From: Oncomelania hupensis | Lineage: Eukaryota; Mollusca; Gastropoda; Littorinimorpha; Pomatiopsidae | Assembly (NCBI GenBank): GCA_036898135.1 | Contig: CM072517.1 | Coordinates: 63,636,769-63,700,768, forward strand | Reading direction: 5' to 3' | Length of the DNA: 64,000 nt | Shown: piece after piece, positions 10,736 to 23,208 of the stretch | How the letters are laid out: the number at the start of each line of letters is the position of its first letter | How positions within the stretch are numbered: the stretch's first letter is position 1 | Program-made: the position numbers and the translations under genes | Notes under the pieces: generated by a model | Seen by the model: the letters and a program-made list of their open reading frames with translations, nothing else | What the model was told of the DNA's origin: nothing | Databases searched by the model: none

Positions 10736-10739
10736 GTCA

Positions 10740-12080
10740 AGTTTTATGGTAGGTGCCATTAATTTTCGCCTGTTAACCCAGTTTAGCCTAGGCACAAGCA
10801 TCCCCAAGCATTCTCAGATTGTGAAACACGACGATAGACTATACTGAAACTGTAGATTTATTTCCTTTATTGAGTGCCGAATGGAACACTATCCGCAACG
10901 TTGTTTCATGCCTCATTCATGTTGGCGTAGTGGTTCCAAAAATGTCGCGAAAACGCTATTGCGAATGTCCTCAAACCAAGTGTTTTATACAGTACTCTGC
11001 TAGGGCGTCTATCCTCGGGTCACAGCTATGATATGAAGCCATGCATCGTCTTGTCTTGTCAGAGGCACTAAACTGATCGCTGCAAGACGTTGAACCTTCT
11101 TAGATCGACATCGTGCTTGTAGTCCGCCGACAGTGTTACATTTTCCGCCAAATGCTGTGACAAAATATGGAACAAACAGCGATTAAAGATGGAACAAATA
11201 GCGATAAACGATGACCCCAGAAAAATCTGTGCGGACTGCTTGCAAGAACGCCTGCTCAAAATCCATGGAGATGTTTGCTGATTCAAGCGTCAGACCCGAC
11301 TGTAACGCAGGGAACTGAACTCACAATAATACGCGAAAGTCATGCAGGCAGCTTTGGACATTTATGATGTGAACTACACTCAAAATAATTTACAATAAAA
11401 CAAAAAACAAAGGCGATTGGGCTCTTGTATAAAGGAGAAATGACACCAGCATTACTCTTCTTTTTTCTGTCTTTTTCTTACTTTTTAATTCTTTTTTTTT
11501 TGTTGTTGTTTATTTTTTTTAACTTTTATTTTTTTAAACCACATCAGACTAAGTGCCAAACACACCAAAGGCGAATCGGTACGTCACCACATCCAAGAGG
11601 TCTGTCATTAACCCTTGACCCTTGTGTCCACTCTCACCCCTCACCTCTGACCTGTAGAGGGTAGGCGATACATTTGGGTAGTGTCCCCTGGCACGGCTGC
11701 TTCCCTAGTCGCGGGTGGCGGGGGTTGTTTCCCCTTGTGCCGTGCTACCGGTTTCATTTGGAAAGCAAGTGCGAGCGTGCTAGGAATGAAAGCAGGTAAT
11801 TACGGGGGGAATAATAACCTCTCTGGCTGCGCATTGCTACTGCAAATTTCATGCTTATGATTGGCATTCGCTTTGCTTTCTGAAGAAGCATTATTACAGT
11901 GCTGCATTTAAAGTAGCCACCATTCAGACCTTCAGACTGTTGCAAAACATGGTAATGGTTTCATTAACAGAGAAAAAGCTGGTTTTGTATACAGTGAAAA
12001 TGAATGTAAATTATAGGCTACATATCGGCTTGTGAGAATTAAAAAAAAACAAACTTTAAAGTGATGTTTCTGTTAGCACT
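10740..12080. other. Non-coding stretch
   Basis: 1.3 kb without a recognised repeat family, RNA gene or coding frame. It holds T-rich runs near 11490-11535. Confidence 0.45.
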
Positions 12081-12115
12081 TTTGAGTGTGTGTGTGTGTC
12101 TGTGTGTGTGGCTAG

Positions 12116-12368
12116 GTAGAAACGTAGTAACTGTTATTCTGATATACACTTGAACCTCTACGTACTTTCTTTTGACGGACCCCGTTATTTTGACGTCAAA
12201 GCAGTGTTCCGTTCGGGTTAGGGCTGTGTTAGGCTTCGGGTTAGGTTAAGGGTTAGGGTTGAAGTTAGGGTTAGGGTTAGGGTTAGCTTCAAAAAATGGG
12301 CAAAGTCGTAAAAATGTCAAAGTAGCGTATGTAGAGTTTCATGAAAGTCATCACAACGGCGTTTCTAC
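12116..12368 (+). mobile_element. TIR element family N, copy 1 (MITE-like, GT-flanked)
   Basis: It starts GTAGAAACG and ends CGTTTCTAC. The imperfect inverted arms extend ~60 bp, with CTCTACGTAC on one side and CTCTACATACG on the inverted other. Inside are a TTTTGACGTCAAA palindrome and several TTAGGG-type hexamers (12236-12287). (GT)n tracts abut both sides (12088-12110 and 12373-12428). It has no coding capacity. Similar elements lie at 20735, 33532 (inverted) and perhaps 41262. Confidence 0.7.
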
Positions 12369-12372
12369 ACGG

Positions 12373-12427
<55 letters not shown>

Positions 12428-12428
12428 T
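12373..12428. repeat. (GT)n microsatellite
   Basis: About 28 GT units with a GCGCGC interruption, abutting element N1. Confidence 0.97.
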
Positions 12429-12439
12429 CTTCTTTTAAT

Positions 12440-12685
12440 TAATGATTGAATATTTGGATTGAATATTAATATTTTTTTTAGCACTAAAGGGAGATTGGTG
12501 GATTTGTTCTTACATAGCAAACCTACTACAAGCTCAGAGACCTTCTCAAGGCGCTGGCCACTGATATTCCGCATGCCCAAATTAGTTTGCTGAAGTCAGG
12601 ATTCGAGCTCACGTCGCCCAAGACGCACCTGCACAAAGATTGCGCTCAGTCTGAACCACTGGACTATCCCTGCCTCCAACTGAAG
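12440..12685 (-). mobile_element. tRNA-related SINE-like unit, family M
   Basis: The minus strand from ~12680 reads GGCAGGGATAGTCCAGTGG (A-box-like), and about 60 nt later GAGCTCGAATCC (B-box-like). GCGCCTTGAGAAGGTC and an AT-rich tail follow. One copy only is seen, so its borders are approximate. Confidence 0.5.
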
Positions 12686-12906
12686 CGTTGCTTTATTGTC
12701 TGATGAATGAATGTTTCTTTGTATGAGACACCATTTCGGTTTAGAACGGTACTGAAGTTTTGCTTCTAACACATTTTCCCATGTTCAGTTTCACATTTTC
12801 CGTTTTAACGAGAAACGTAATTCTGTATTTTCACTATTTAACTATTTAAAATTTTTTTAAGGAAACAAAAATGTGGTTTTTCAATCTAAGCATGGATCTT
12901 ATTTTC

Positions 12907-13160
12907 CTATTCTATCCCGTAACTCGAAGGTCGTTGGGGCACCACAGATGACCGTTTAACCAGCGCACTCCATCTTCCTCTGTCCTCAGCAACCCTCATG
13001 GCCTCGCTCAGTGTCAAGCCAGTCCATTCTCGAATGTAGTCCTCCCACCTCTTTTTCTGTCCCCCTCTTCTTCTGCCTCCTTGCACTGTGCCTTGCAAGA
13101 TGGTCTTTGCGAGACCTAATGCTCTGGTAACTCGGCCATACCATCGGAGTTTCCGTTTCT
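12907..13160 (-). pseudogene. RTE-like LINE B, C-terminal fragment 1
   Basis: The minus strand encodes the C-terminal end of a non-LTR reverse transcriptase ORF: RKLRWYGRVTRALGLAKTIL, then a basic GGRRRG linker, KKRWEDYIREWTGL, and ...RPSSYGIE. The C-terminal end runs into a degenerate GGATAG-type tail near 12907. It is truncated at its 5' end near 13160. This region is the usual 3' end of RTE-like endonuclease-reverse transcriptases, recognised by motif. Confidence 0.88.
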
Positions 13161-13679
13161 GAATCATATTTGATTCTAAAAACAATTGAGCGTAAAAAGG
13201 GAAAAAATAGTGTTTATTGGGTGTTTGGATATTTGATTTCAGTTTCAAAACAAAATGGTGTCTCATGGACTGGAAACTAATTAACCTTACTCCACGCTTG
13301 TTTTCTTTACTGAAGCTAAATTTACAATAAAATAAAAGAAAGCCATATTGTGAACATGTTTTGTTCCTGAGTTGTTGCATAGCAGGAGTGTTGTATAAAA
13401 TTTTATACCGAGCTACTCTCTATTTTAATTAGCTGTGTTTCAGCTTACAGAAACTTACTATGCAGTCATGCTATTATTATTCGGGCTCGCTGAGGTAAAC
13501 GCTAACACGTATAGGATATGGAGTAGTCTAAAGCCTTCTGTTTTTGCTGGCTACGTGTTAGCTGAAACTCAGCTACGGTCTGTTTAATAGAATACAATTA
13601 ATGTTCCACTTGGACCCGCACATACGCATGCACAATACGCATACACACGCGCGCTCCCTCTCTCACTCTCTCTCACAAA

Positions 13680-14290
<611 letters not shown>

Positions 14291-14725
14291 TATTGAAGTG
14301 GCTAACTTGTGTCTCAATTGTTTCTGCGATTGCGTGTGAATGTGTGTCTATGAGGGATGTTTGTGTGTGTGTTTTTTGTGTGTGTGTGTATGTGTGTGTA
14401 TGTGTGTGATAGTGTCATTGTCGACAATCTTTAATCACGGTAAATATCATCATCATTATTTATTTTCAATTTTATGTTGCCATTACAATTTAATTTAGTT
14501 ATTTTGACTTTTTATATGCAGGTGGACATTGCACGAAAAATCTCCTTGTAAATGTTTATGGGGACGACAAAGGATTCTGTATTCTGTGGATATGTTCGTT
14601 GGAGTTATAAGAAATACGCACACAGGCACATGATATGGAAGAGGAGAGAGAGATAGAGAGCGAGAGAGAGAAAGAGGGAGAGAGGAGGGTGGGTGAGAGA
14701 GGTAAAAGGTGGGTTGGGGAGAGGT

Positions 14726-15306
14726 TACATTACATTACATGATTATTGCTTTAGGTCCAGAGGACTCTTCCGGGTCTAATCAGGACCGGACAACCCCTGA
14801 TCCGCATAAAAGATCTGCTGAAACAACCCTAGTGGTAAAACTGAAAGCTCTCCACCAGCCAGTCACTTTACAATAAAGACATCCCACGCAGGGGACGCTG
14901 AGGCTATACTCTAATTTATCGAACTATCGTTTACAAAAACAAAATAGAATACAAACATCATTACAAATTATCAACAAAACACATACATATAAAATGCCTA
15001 CATTGCTAAATAATAACATCATGGGAAGCCCTATAGTGACCGACCACCTGGCAGAAAGCGTCCAATATTCCCAAGCTGATCCAACAGACCTCACACACAA
15101 ATAAGGAGTCTTGTCCCGGTAGAGTTTTCAAGAAAAAAGGTAGGTGACTGGTCTAGCGAAGAAGATAGTATAGCAGATTGATAGAACAGAGCAGGAATGA
15201 GAAAGAACAAAGGAGAAAGACAGCGACAGTGGGAATTTAAAGCACTAAATTTCCAGAAAGTGGGAATACTATTTATACTGAAACCCCAGGCACCCCAACG
15301 TGGGAG
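14726..15306 (-). mobile_element. Family A retroposon, copy 3 (full length)
   Basis: A complete minus-strand copy with a TTACATTACATTACAT tail (ATGTA repeats on the element strand). A 10-bp direct repeat GGGGAGAGGT lies at 14716-14725 and 15307-15316. The flanks are G/A-rich, so this duplication is less certain than those of copies 2, 4 and 6. Confidence 0.9.
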
Positions 15307-15316
15307 GGGGAGAGGT

Positions 15317-15735
15317 AGAAATACAAAAAGAAGGAGGGGTGAATTTGAAGAAGGTAAGGGGGGGAAGGGAGGAGAGGGTTGGGATGGGGAGGTCGGAGGG
15401 AGGGTTGTACTGCGCCAACGATCATTGCAGACCCCATGGGGGGGGGGGGGGAAGCCAAACAGAGGCGGAATGTGTGTGTCCTCCCCTCAAAATAACAAGC
15501 ATAAAAGACAGGCAGCTTGACCCAGGGGCTTTTTTTTTTAACCCGCTGTCTCCATTAGACATGTGTGTCGAATTAAACTCAACCCTTCTTCCTTTGTGAG
15601 GATTTTGAAACTTATTTCATTAGTATGTTACGATTGAGATGCACAAAATAAATCCGATCATTTTGTTTTGCAAAGCTAGGCAATAATAGCTGAATCAGCT
15701 ATTGATAAATAACCGTATAATAATATATATATATA
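15317..15735. other. Non-coding, G-rich stretch
   Basis: It holds poly-G at 15439-15452 and a short (TA)n run at 15724-15736 that borders the mariner element. No gene was found. Confidence 0.4.
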
Positions 15736-15737
15736 TA

Positions 15738-16114
15738 CAGGGTGTTCCAAAAGTCCTGGGCACATTTGAAGTTCCCATATCTCAATTACTATGAGTGGTA
15801 GTAAGATAAAAGTTGTGCCATTTTAAAGCTAATTACATTAAGTTTTTGTAAAGCTGTTGATTTTTTTTATTTCTTTTCAGACCCATTAATGGCGTTTACT
15901 CAACAACAAAATGCTGGGACGCGTTTGGCAAGAATTTGACTATCGGCTTGATGTGTGTCGTGTGACCAATAGTGCTCACATTGAACATCTTTAAACATTC
16001 CATGTAAAAATTGAGATTACAAGCTTTCTGAATTTACCAGATGCGTTTTTATATCCTTAATAGTTTCGGAAATATTCAATGTCAAAATGTGCCCAAGACT
16101 TTTGGAACACCCTG
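15738..16114 (+). mobile_element. Internally deleted mariner-type transposon
   Basis: A 377-bp element bounded by near-perfect 30-bp terminal inverted repeats starting CAGGGTGTTCCAAAAGTC (one difference) and flanked by TA on both sides. These are hallmarks of Tc1/mariner elements. Between the ends it keeps the last ~27 codons of a transposase (15911-15994). It cannot encode a full transposase and would need one in trans. The high TIR identity suggests fairly recent mobility. Confidence 0.93.
15911..15994 (+). pseudogene. Mariner-type transposase, C-terminal remnant
   Basis: The in-frame reading gives an RVWQEF then DYRLDVCRV then AHIEHL-stop pattern, 27 codons. It matches the typical C-terminus of a mariner/IS630-like transposase branch. 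The catalytic DDE/D core and DNA-binding domain are gone. The ATG at 15911 is an internal methionine of the original protein, not a start. Confidence 0.8.
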
Positions 16115-16319
16115 TATATTGATGAAATAAGTACGGAAATCCTCACCACAGCACAGAACTCCAATCACAGAGAGACGGTTATATATGTATAGTCATTTTA
16201 TATCTTTAACTTACCCGACACAGACCAAAAACATTTTGGATGGGGTAGACCCTACTTTTTGAGTCATACGGAGCAATCCGGATTTCCCAAACCTTTTCGT
16301 AACCCGCTCTCTCTGTATA

Positions 16320-16389
16320 TTTGTGTGTGTGTGGGTGTGTGTGTATGTGTGTATGTGTGTGGTGTGCATTTGTGTGTGTGTGTGTGCGT
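16320..16389. repeat. (GT)n microsatellite
   Basis: An interrupted GT tract with GGGTGT and ATGTGT variants. Confidence 0.9.
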
Positions 16390-16555
16390 TGTCTATAATT
16401 TTCCTTGCTGTTTATTAAAACAATACAAATTCTCATTCGGATTCTGTCTGTCAGGTTGCATGCTTTTAAGAGTCGCTCCTCTCCATGCCTCTTTTTGTGA
16501 AACTGACTTTAATTCTTCCTTCTTCTCATTTTTTTTAAAACCCTAACTCATTCAT

Positions 16556-16954
<399 letters not shown>

Positions 16955-17532
16955 TTCATTAGCAGCTTTTGCCATTGCATGTTTGACATTTAATGTCGCT
17001 GAGGTAACTCAAATCGTTACATTGCACCTGCAGACGCTCTTGTTTAATTTTCCTTCCCCTTCGTTTAACAGTTTATTGTGGATATATTAAGCCACTGTTT
17101 CCACTGACGATCAGGTTAACCGTGGGACTACCAAGGCGAGGTGAGGAGAGGTTATTTGTTTACTTACTTAAAACGTTCTGTCTCTTGTTTGTTTTTATCA
17201 AGGTTTAGTCATCGGAGGTTTTACAGGACGACTGTCAAGTTTGGGTTTTCGTAACACACACACACACACAAAATAAAATAAAAAATTGAAAGAAGAAATA
17301 GTAAGTATATTGTAATTGTTTTTTTGGGCAGAAAATGTATTGCGGATTCAGGGGACAAGGAGGTCTGTATGTACTCCAGCCTTATGTGTTCGTTCATGTT
17401 CCTTCAGGGAGAAATTATGAGCTGGTGCTCCTTCTTCCGTGTACGACATCCCTTCCCTCTTGTCAGCAAGATGTACCGACCTCTCTAGTGATTCTCCCCC
17501 TCCTCCTCATCATCAGTGTCACCCATACCACG

Positions 17533-17627
<95 letters not shown>

Positions 17628-17995
17628 TATCATCATCATCTTCTTCTTCTTCTTCTTCTTCTTCTTCTTCTTCTTCTTCTTCTTCTTCTTCTTCTTCTTC
17701 TTCTTCACCAGTGCGACGACCACCACCACAAGCACCGACACGTCAATCTTCATCCTCAGCGTCATCACTATCATCGCCGCCGCCACCACCACCAGTCCAA
17801 TTCTCATTATCCTCTACCACCACCACCAACACCAACATCACCACTATCAACACGATCCACATCATCACTAATAAGACGACGACGATGACCTGCACCACCT
17901 TCATCACTGTCCACATCTAATTATCACTAACATCACCATCACATTCACCTGGACGATGTTCATCATCACCCTTGCCACCAACTATCACAATCTCC

Positions 17996-18077
<82 letters not shown>

Positions 18078-18185
18078 ACAACATCAAGATCACCATCATC
18101 ATCATCGCCATCATGACCATCGTCATCATCGTCATCATCACCATCATCAACAACATTATCATCCCATCCACCACCGCTAACGCCA
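17533..18185. repeat. (ATC)n / (TTC)n compound microsatellites
   Basis: ATC at 17533-17640 passes directly into TTC at 17641-17706. A CAC/ATC-rich spacer and a second ATC block (18008-18075) with degenerate ATC to ~18185 follow. Frames of up to 178 codons are homopolymer artefacts. Confidence 0.95.
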
Positions 18186-18700
18186 CCAGCTTCCCGTCTA
18201 CGTCTGTGAACATCACACCCCTTCTCCCAGCTCCCACCCCTCCATTGCCCACACCCACAGCCACCTCACCCCACCCACCCATTACAGCCCCCACCAGTTT
18301 CCCCCCCCCCCCCATTCTCACCTGTCCTCATCATTCTCATCAGCCAGCAATAACGCACAGGCGTACCCCAGACGATGCTAGTTATTGAAGACGTGTGTCC
18401 CCGTTTCACCCCTCATTATTCCTGTCTTCATCTTGGCCACTGACAAGTCCATCCACCATTGTTCGGACAACGGCTGCCACTTCTGTTGGAAGGGCGGGTC
18501 ATTCACTCCCCTTACCCCGTCCCCCCCACCGGTAGTGGACACAAGAAGAGGGCTTACTGGGCACGCCTTGAGTAAAGAAAGAGGTTTTCATTAGCTCTGG
18601 TCAGTGGAGATTTCTTCCTTTATGAGTCTCAAGTCCTCGAGAGCCCACCAGTTTTTCTGGGCGAACTAAAATGAGATGGGGATGGGTGTTGAGGGAATGG
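18186..18700. other. Non-coding, C-rich stretch
   Basis: Cytosine runs and CCACC-rich DNA. No gene or family was recognised. Confidence 0.35.
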
Positions 18701-18717
18701 GAGAGGTACGCATGAAG

Positions 18718-19023
18718 AAACGAGAGAAAGAGAGACAGAGAGAGACAGACAGAGACAGAGAGACACAGAGAAAGAGACACACCAATAAAAAGACAGACAA
18801 AGAGACAGAGAGAGAGAAATACAGAGACAAAAAAGAGAAAGACAGAGACAGAGAGAAAGACAGACAAAGAGAGACAAATAGGCAAAGAGAGAGATGGAGG
18901 GAGAGAGAAAGAGATTGAGAGAGAGAGAGAGATTGAGAGAGAGAGATTGAGAGAGAGATTGAGAGATTGAGAGAGAGAAAGATTGAGAGAGAGATTGAGA
19001 GAGAGAGAGAGAGAGAGAGAGAA
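18718..19023. repeat. (GA)n/(GACA)n microsatellite, left part
   Basis: GAGACA, GAGA and GATTGA variants. Apparently one tract with 19278-19840, split by SINE L. Confidence 0.9.
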
Positions 19024-19277
19024 AAAAATAAATGAACGAATGAATGAACTTTAAATGTTAATCCACCATTGGTGGTGATCGTGGTACACGGGGATATCCA
19101 TCCGAGCTAATAGGGTGTATGGACATTAATCAACACTGAACCACATGAGCAGTCATACTGCTGAACTGGTCAGTATACAATGACCATTCTTTTTTTTTTA
19201 AATTTGCCCACCACGGGATGCGAACCTGCATCATCGGTGTGCCAGTCGAGCGCACTATCACCGAGCTACGGCGATGG
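19024..19277 (-). mobile_element. tRNA-derived SINE, family L, inserted in (GA)n
   Basis: The minus strand from ~19275 reads GCCATCGCCGTAGCTCGGTG (A box) and, ~45 nt on, GGTTCGCATCCCG (B box). A 150-bp body and a TTCATTCATTCGTTCATTTA tail near 19030-19050 follow. It sits exactly between two GA-rich tracts, so it probably inserted into a GA microsatellite. Confidence 0.75.
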
Positions 19278-19279
19278 CA

Positions 19280-19355
<76 letters not shown>

Positions 19356-19760
19356 AAGAAAGAGAGGGAGAGAGAAAGACAGAGAGAGAAATAAAGAGAG
19401 AGACAGAGAGAGAGAAAGAGAGACAGAGAGATAAAGGAAGAGACAGAGAGAGAAAGAGAGAGAGACAGAGAGAGAAAGAGAGAGAGACAGAGAGAGACAG
19501 AGAGAAAGAGAGAGAGAAAGAGAGAGTGAAAGAGAGAGAGACAAGAAAGGGAGAGAGAGAGAAAGCTAGAGAGAGAAAGTGAGAGAGAAAGAGAGAGAGA
19601 CAGAGAGAGAAAGAGAGAGAAAGAGAGAGACAGAGAGAGAGAGACAAAGAGAGAGAGATAGAGAGACAAAGAGAGAGAGACAGAGAGAGAAAGAGAAAGA
19701 CAGAGAGAGAGACAGAGAGAGAGAAAGAGACACAGAGAGAGAAAGAGAGAGAGAGAGGAC

Positions 19761-19840
<80 letters not shown>
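19278..19840. repeat. (GA)n/(GACA)n microsatellite, right part
   Basis: A 560-bp compound GA tract with AAAG, GACA and GATA variants. Frames across it on both strands (up to 210 codons) are artefacts. Confidence 0.97.
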
Positions 19841-19849
19841 TAGGACATA

Positions 19850-20630
19850 TACGTTGCTGTCAGCTGAAGCAAATTTGTTTCCTAATTTTCCCAGTTTGTG
19901 GAATAAATATGCGTTGACTTTGACTTTGTCGTTGGACGAAGCATGTTCAAAGAAAGAACCCTTACCGCACTTACTGCAGGGTCACTGCTCAAACCACTGA
20001 GCCAGATCATTCTTCTCCTTTCCTGTCCTTGTCGTGCACGTCGCCAAAGTCTTGTCCACGAAAAAGCCACGTCGATGCCCTCGACTCTTAAGGGCACGAC
20101 TGAGATCTTTTTACACTGCTTGTTTCCACATTGCTTTTTCACCAAAAGCCATTTGAGGATCCATGCCGTCAGCTTTAATTTACTTAGGATGGACGCGACC
20201 TTCTTGTGGAATAGTCATTAGATTTCTTAAGAAAAGCCGCAGTGAATGAAGCGGGATTATCGGTGTGGACAGAAGGGATGGACGGTCCCTGAGAACTGAA
20301 ATGAAGCTAACAATCGCCATTCTTTCCCCGTGACTTATAGAAAAGCTGGACTGAACAGGAGAAGAAATATAGCGTTGATGGTGACCGTTACTCAACCCTC
20401 TTGTCCTCTTTCTTCCTCCCTTCTTTTTCGCTGGGGTTTCCGCGATATCACAAATGCTCTTTCTCAAAGATCAAGACCGCGTGGGCGGTGGGGGGCGAGA
20501 AAAGAGGGGAGGTAGGGGGGAGGGGGCAAACATTTTCAAATTTTTGTGCTTTATGTACAAATGAACAGAATTTGTGAATTTGTTTTAGCATGCAGATAGA
20601 AGTTGAAAAAAAAAGAAGCTCGTCATTTAG
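19850..20630. other. Non-coding stretch
   Basis: No recognised family, RNA gene or coding frame. Confidence 0.45.
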
Positions 20631-20734
20631 TGCGTGTGTGTGTGTGTATGTGTGTCTGGATGTGGGTGTTTGTGCTTGGGTAGGTTTGTGTGTGTATGTG
20701 TGGGTGTGTGTGTGTGTGTTCGACAAACTAATGA

Positions 20735-20970
20735 ATATCTACATAACTTGTTTTGACAGCTCTCATTGTGTTGACGTCAAGCCAATGATCCGTTAGGATT
20801 AGGGCTGTGTTAGAATAAGGGTAAGGATAAGAGTTATGGCTAGGGTTAGGGTTTGGGTTAGCGTGAGAACACTTCACAGTATTTTAAAAAATGGACGAAA
20901 TATGATCCATTGTCAACATAACTTATGTGGTTTTTCAGGAAAGTCATAATAACGCCGTGAAAACAAGTTT
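20735..20970 (+). mobile_element. TIR element family N, copy 2 (diverged)
   Basis: It shares with N1 the TTGACGTCAA core (20770), a TTAGGATTAGGGCTGTGTTAG run with further GGTTAGGGTT hexamers, AAAAAATGG and GAAAGTCATAATAACG before the end. The terminal GTAGAAACG is degraded. GT tracts abut both sides (20634-20720 and 20970-20998), with the same orientation relative to the element as in N1. Confidence 0.6.
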
Positions 20971-21256
20971 GTGTGTGTGTTTGCGTGTGTGTATGTGTAC
21001 ATTTGAAAGTCTTGCCACCTTGTTTTGCTTAGCTATTATTAATTTGTTGCTTGCCGAATGGTCTGTCTTATGATTTGTCTGCAAACCTTATTATACCCAG
21101 CAACATCTTTTTCCCACTGAAAGAATTTTCTCCCAATGCCAGGTTGTATCTTTTCTCTTTAAACCGATTTACCACGTCACGCTCCTTTTAAGGTATCACA
21201 CCGGCCTGGAATGTTCTATATGCAAGTGTGAGACAGAAGCAGTTAAACGCGCCGCC

Positions 21257-21539
21257 CACTATAGGCATTTTATATGTATGTGTTTTGTTGATGATTTATA
21301 ATGATGGTTGTATTCTATTTTGTTTTTGTAACCGGGGTGTTCGCGTAGTTGAGGTCAACCCTCAGCCGTCCCCCGCGTGGGATGTCTTTATTGTGAAGTG
21401 ACTGGCCGGTGGAGGGCATTCAATTTTCCCACTAGGGTTGTTTCGGCAGATCTTTTATGCGGATCGGGGGTTGTCCGGTCCTGATTTGGCTCGGAAGAGT
21501 CCGCTGGACCTAAAGCAACAATAAATCAATCAATCAATC
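21257..21539 (+). mobile_element. Family A retroposon, copy 4 (5'-truncated, TSD)
   Basis: The 3' half of family A starts at ATAGGCATTTTATATG and ends with an (AATC)n tail. A perfect 12-bp duplication AAACGCGCCGCC lies at 21245-21256 and 21540-21551. A 5' truncation with an intact 3' tail and TSD is the signature of target-primed reverse transcription. Confidence 0.95.
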
Positions 21540-21734
21540 AAACGCGCCGCCTAAAAACTGAGCAGTGATCGCATATGATCTTAAAGGGACAGAAGGCTTT
21601 GCTTGCAATTGGCGAAAATGAGTTTAGCCTTACATAAAACATTGGTACTGGGTGGGCTTTCCGTTGTTCAAACCAGACACTAAAGTTTGAATTGTCCATT
21701 TCTGTTCTGACAAGGGAGAGAGCACGAAGACACA

Positions 21735-21803
21735 GTCAGCATAGGGGGTAGAGCAGTCTCCAACCTCCGTTTTGCGGATGACATTGGTGGATTGGGAGAG
21801 TAA
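21735..21803 (+). pseudogene. LINE B fragment with the reverse transcriptase FADD box
   Basis: The reading frame encodes SIGGRAVSNLRFADDIGGLG followed by a stop. It contains the catalytic F/Y-A-D-D motif at 21771-21782. The same block is found in reverse at 56075-56130 (FVDD). It is a ~70-bp relic without flanking LINE sequence. Confidence 0.8.
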
Positions 21804-22555
21804 GCACTGGGTGTGCTTTTATTTACATCTTGCCCTCGGGGATTGAACAATAATAATAATTAGTATTAAAAAAATAATAATTAGTATAGCTGGGACAAGC
21901 CTCTTTATACCGCGCCATCAGTCACACCAGAAACGCGAGAAGGGGCGAGAACAGACAGAATAAAGAAGACCGGAACTTGATCTGGCCTAGGGTTGTTTGG
22001 GAAATTGAGAAGGCATTAAACGCGATCCACAGCGTTGCGGGTCCCCGCTGGGTCGGGTAAACAGTCGCTAGGCTTCGTCTGTTCACCGCCTCTCCGAGCC
22101 CCGATCGCTCACGCTGTACTGAAGCAAACTCGACAGCTACAAATTGGCTCCCAACGTGATAGTGCTTGTTGTCAGTATTTCGAGCTGTTCCCTAAAAAGT
22201 TAAAGTCTGGCCTGAAAAAAAAGCAGAAAGAAAAACTTGAGAAGATTGACCTTTTTTTGTGCGGTTTCTTTTATTTCCTCTGACAGTAGATCCTATCTTT
22301 TTTTTTCTATTAACCACGCTACCTGAGGAATTGTTTTGCTGTTTATTATTCTTAGAGGTCGTGACAGCGCTGTCAGTTTTAATTTTCTGTAATACATATT
22401 TGTTTTCTCCTGTCGCCGATAGTGAATCTTAAGTCGTCATCGTCAAAGACTACCATAGTGTAGAGTAAGAAGTGATGACTGTCATCATCATTGTCATCTT
22501 CGTCGTCATTAATATACTATATCTTCATCATGCTCTGTGAACTGATCGATCATTA
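21804..22555. other. Non-coding stretch
   Basis: No recognised gene. The end (22540-22577, AAAAAGCGGTATATAAAAACCC) resembles the 3' end of SINE family F and runs straight into the ATT tract. Confidence 0.4.
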
Positions 22556-22577
22556 GAAAAAAGCGGTATATAAAAAC

Positions 22578-22579
22578 CC

Positions 22580-22658
<79 letters not shown>

Positions 22659-22664
22659 CATCAC

Positions 22665-22715
<51 letters not shown>

Positions 22716-22791
22716 GATGATGATGATGATGAGGAGGAGGAGGAGGAGGAGGAGGAGGAGGATCATTATTATTATTATTATTATTATTAAT

Positions 22792-22828
<37 letters not shown>

Positions 22829-22860
22829 CCATCATCATCATCACCATCATCATCATCACC
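22578..22860. repeat. (ATT)n, (GAT/GAG)n, (ATC)n compound microsatellite
   Basis: ATT at 22578-22660 and 22668-22714, ATG/AGG at 22715-22760, ATT again, then ATC to 22860. It begins next to a SINE F-like 3' end. Confidence 0.95.
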
Positions 22861-23135
22861 TTCAGAAGCAGCAACAGTATTAGTCTTTATGTATTATTGT
22901 ATACCTAAAGAACTAAATATTTTATCGTCATGGTGTTATTTTTCTGGCGTTGATATCTCCTTGTAAATCGTGACTGTGCAGCTATCTTGAGAGGTATTTC
23001 ATGTACCAGTGACGAAATCGAGGTTTTGTTCAGCACGTACAAAATGAACGAACAAAGACATCTTTGCCACATGATCCTAGCTGTCATATAGTTCTAGCAT
23101 TAGTTTGGAATCAACCTAAACACCCAGTTGCTTTT

Positions 23136-23200
23136 ACATTACATTACATGATTATTGCTTTAGGTCCAGCGGACTCTTCCGAGCCAAATCAGGACCGAAT
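23136..23200 (-). mobile_element. Family A retroposon, copy 5 (3' end only)
   Basis: Only the terminal ~60 bp is present, ATTACATTACATGATT tail included. The 8-bp GTTGCTTT lies on both sides (23128-23135 and 23201-23208). Confidence 0.85.
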
Positions 23201-23208
23201 GTTGCTTT

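Noticed and set aside
10468..10807. Lys/Asn/Glu repeat protein
   Set aside because: 15-bp minisatellite read in frame. Both strands are open.
12236..12290. Telomere or interstitial telomeric repeat
   Set aside because: Only a few degenerate TTAGGG units, located inside a repeated inverted-repeat element.
17335..18388. Long Ser-, His- or Ile-rich frames
   Set aside because: Pure ATC/TTC repeats read in different phases.
19130..19917. Overlapping Arg/Glu and Ser/Leu frames up to 210 codons
   Set aside because: GA microsatellite read on both strands.
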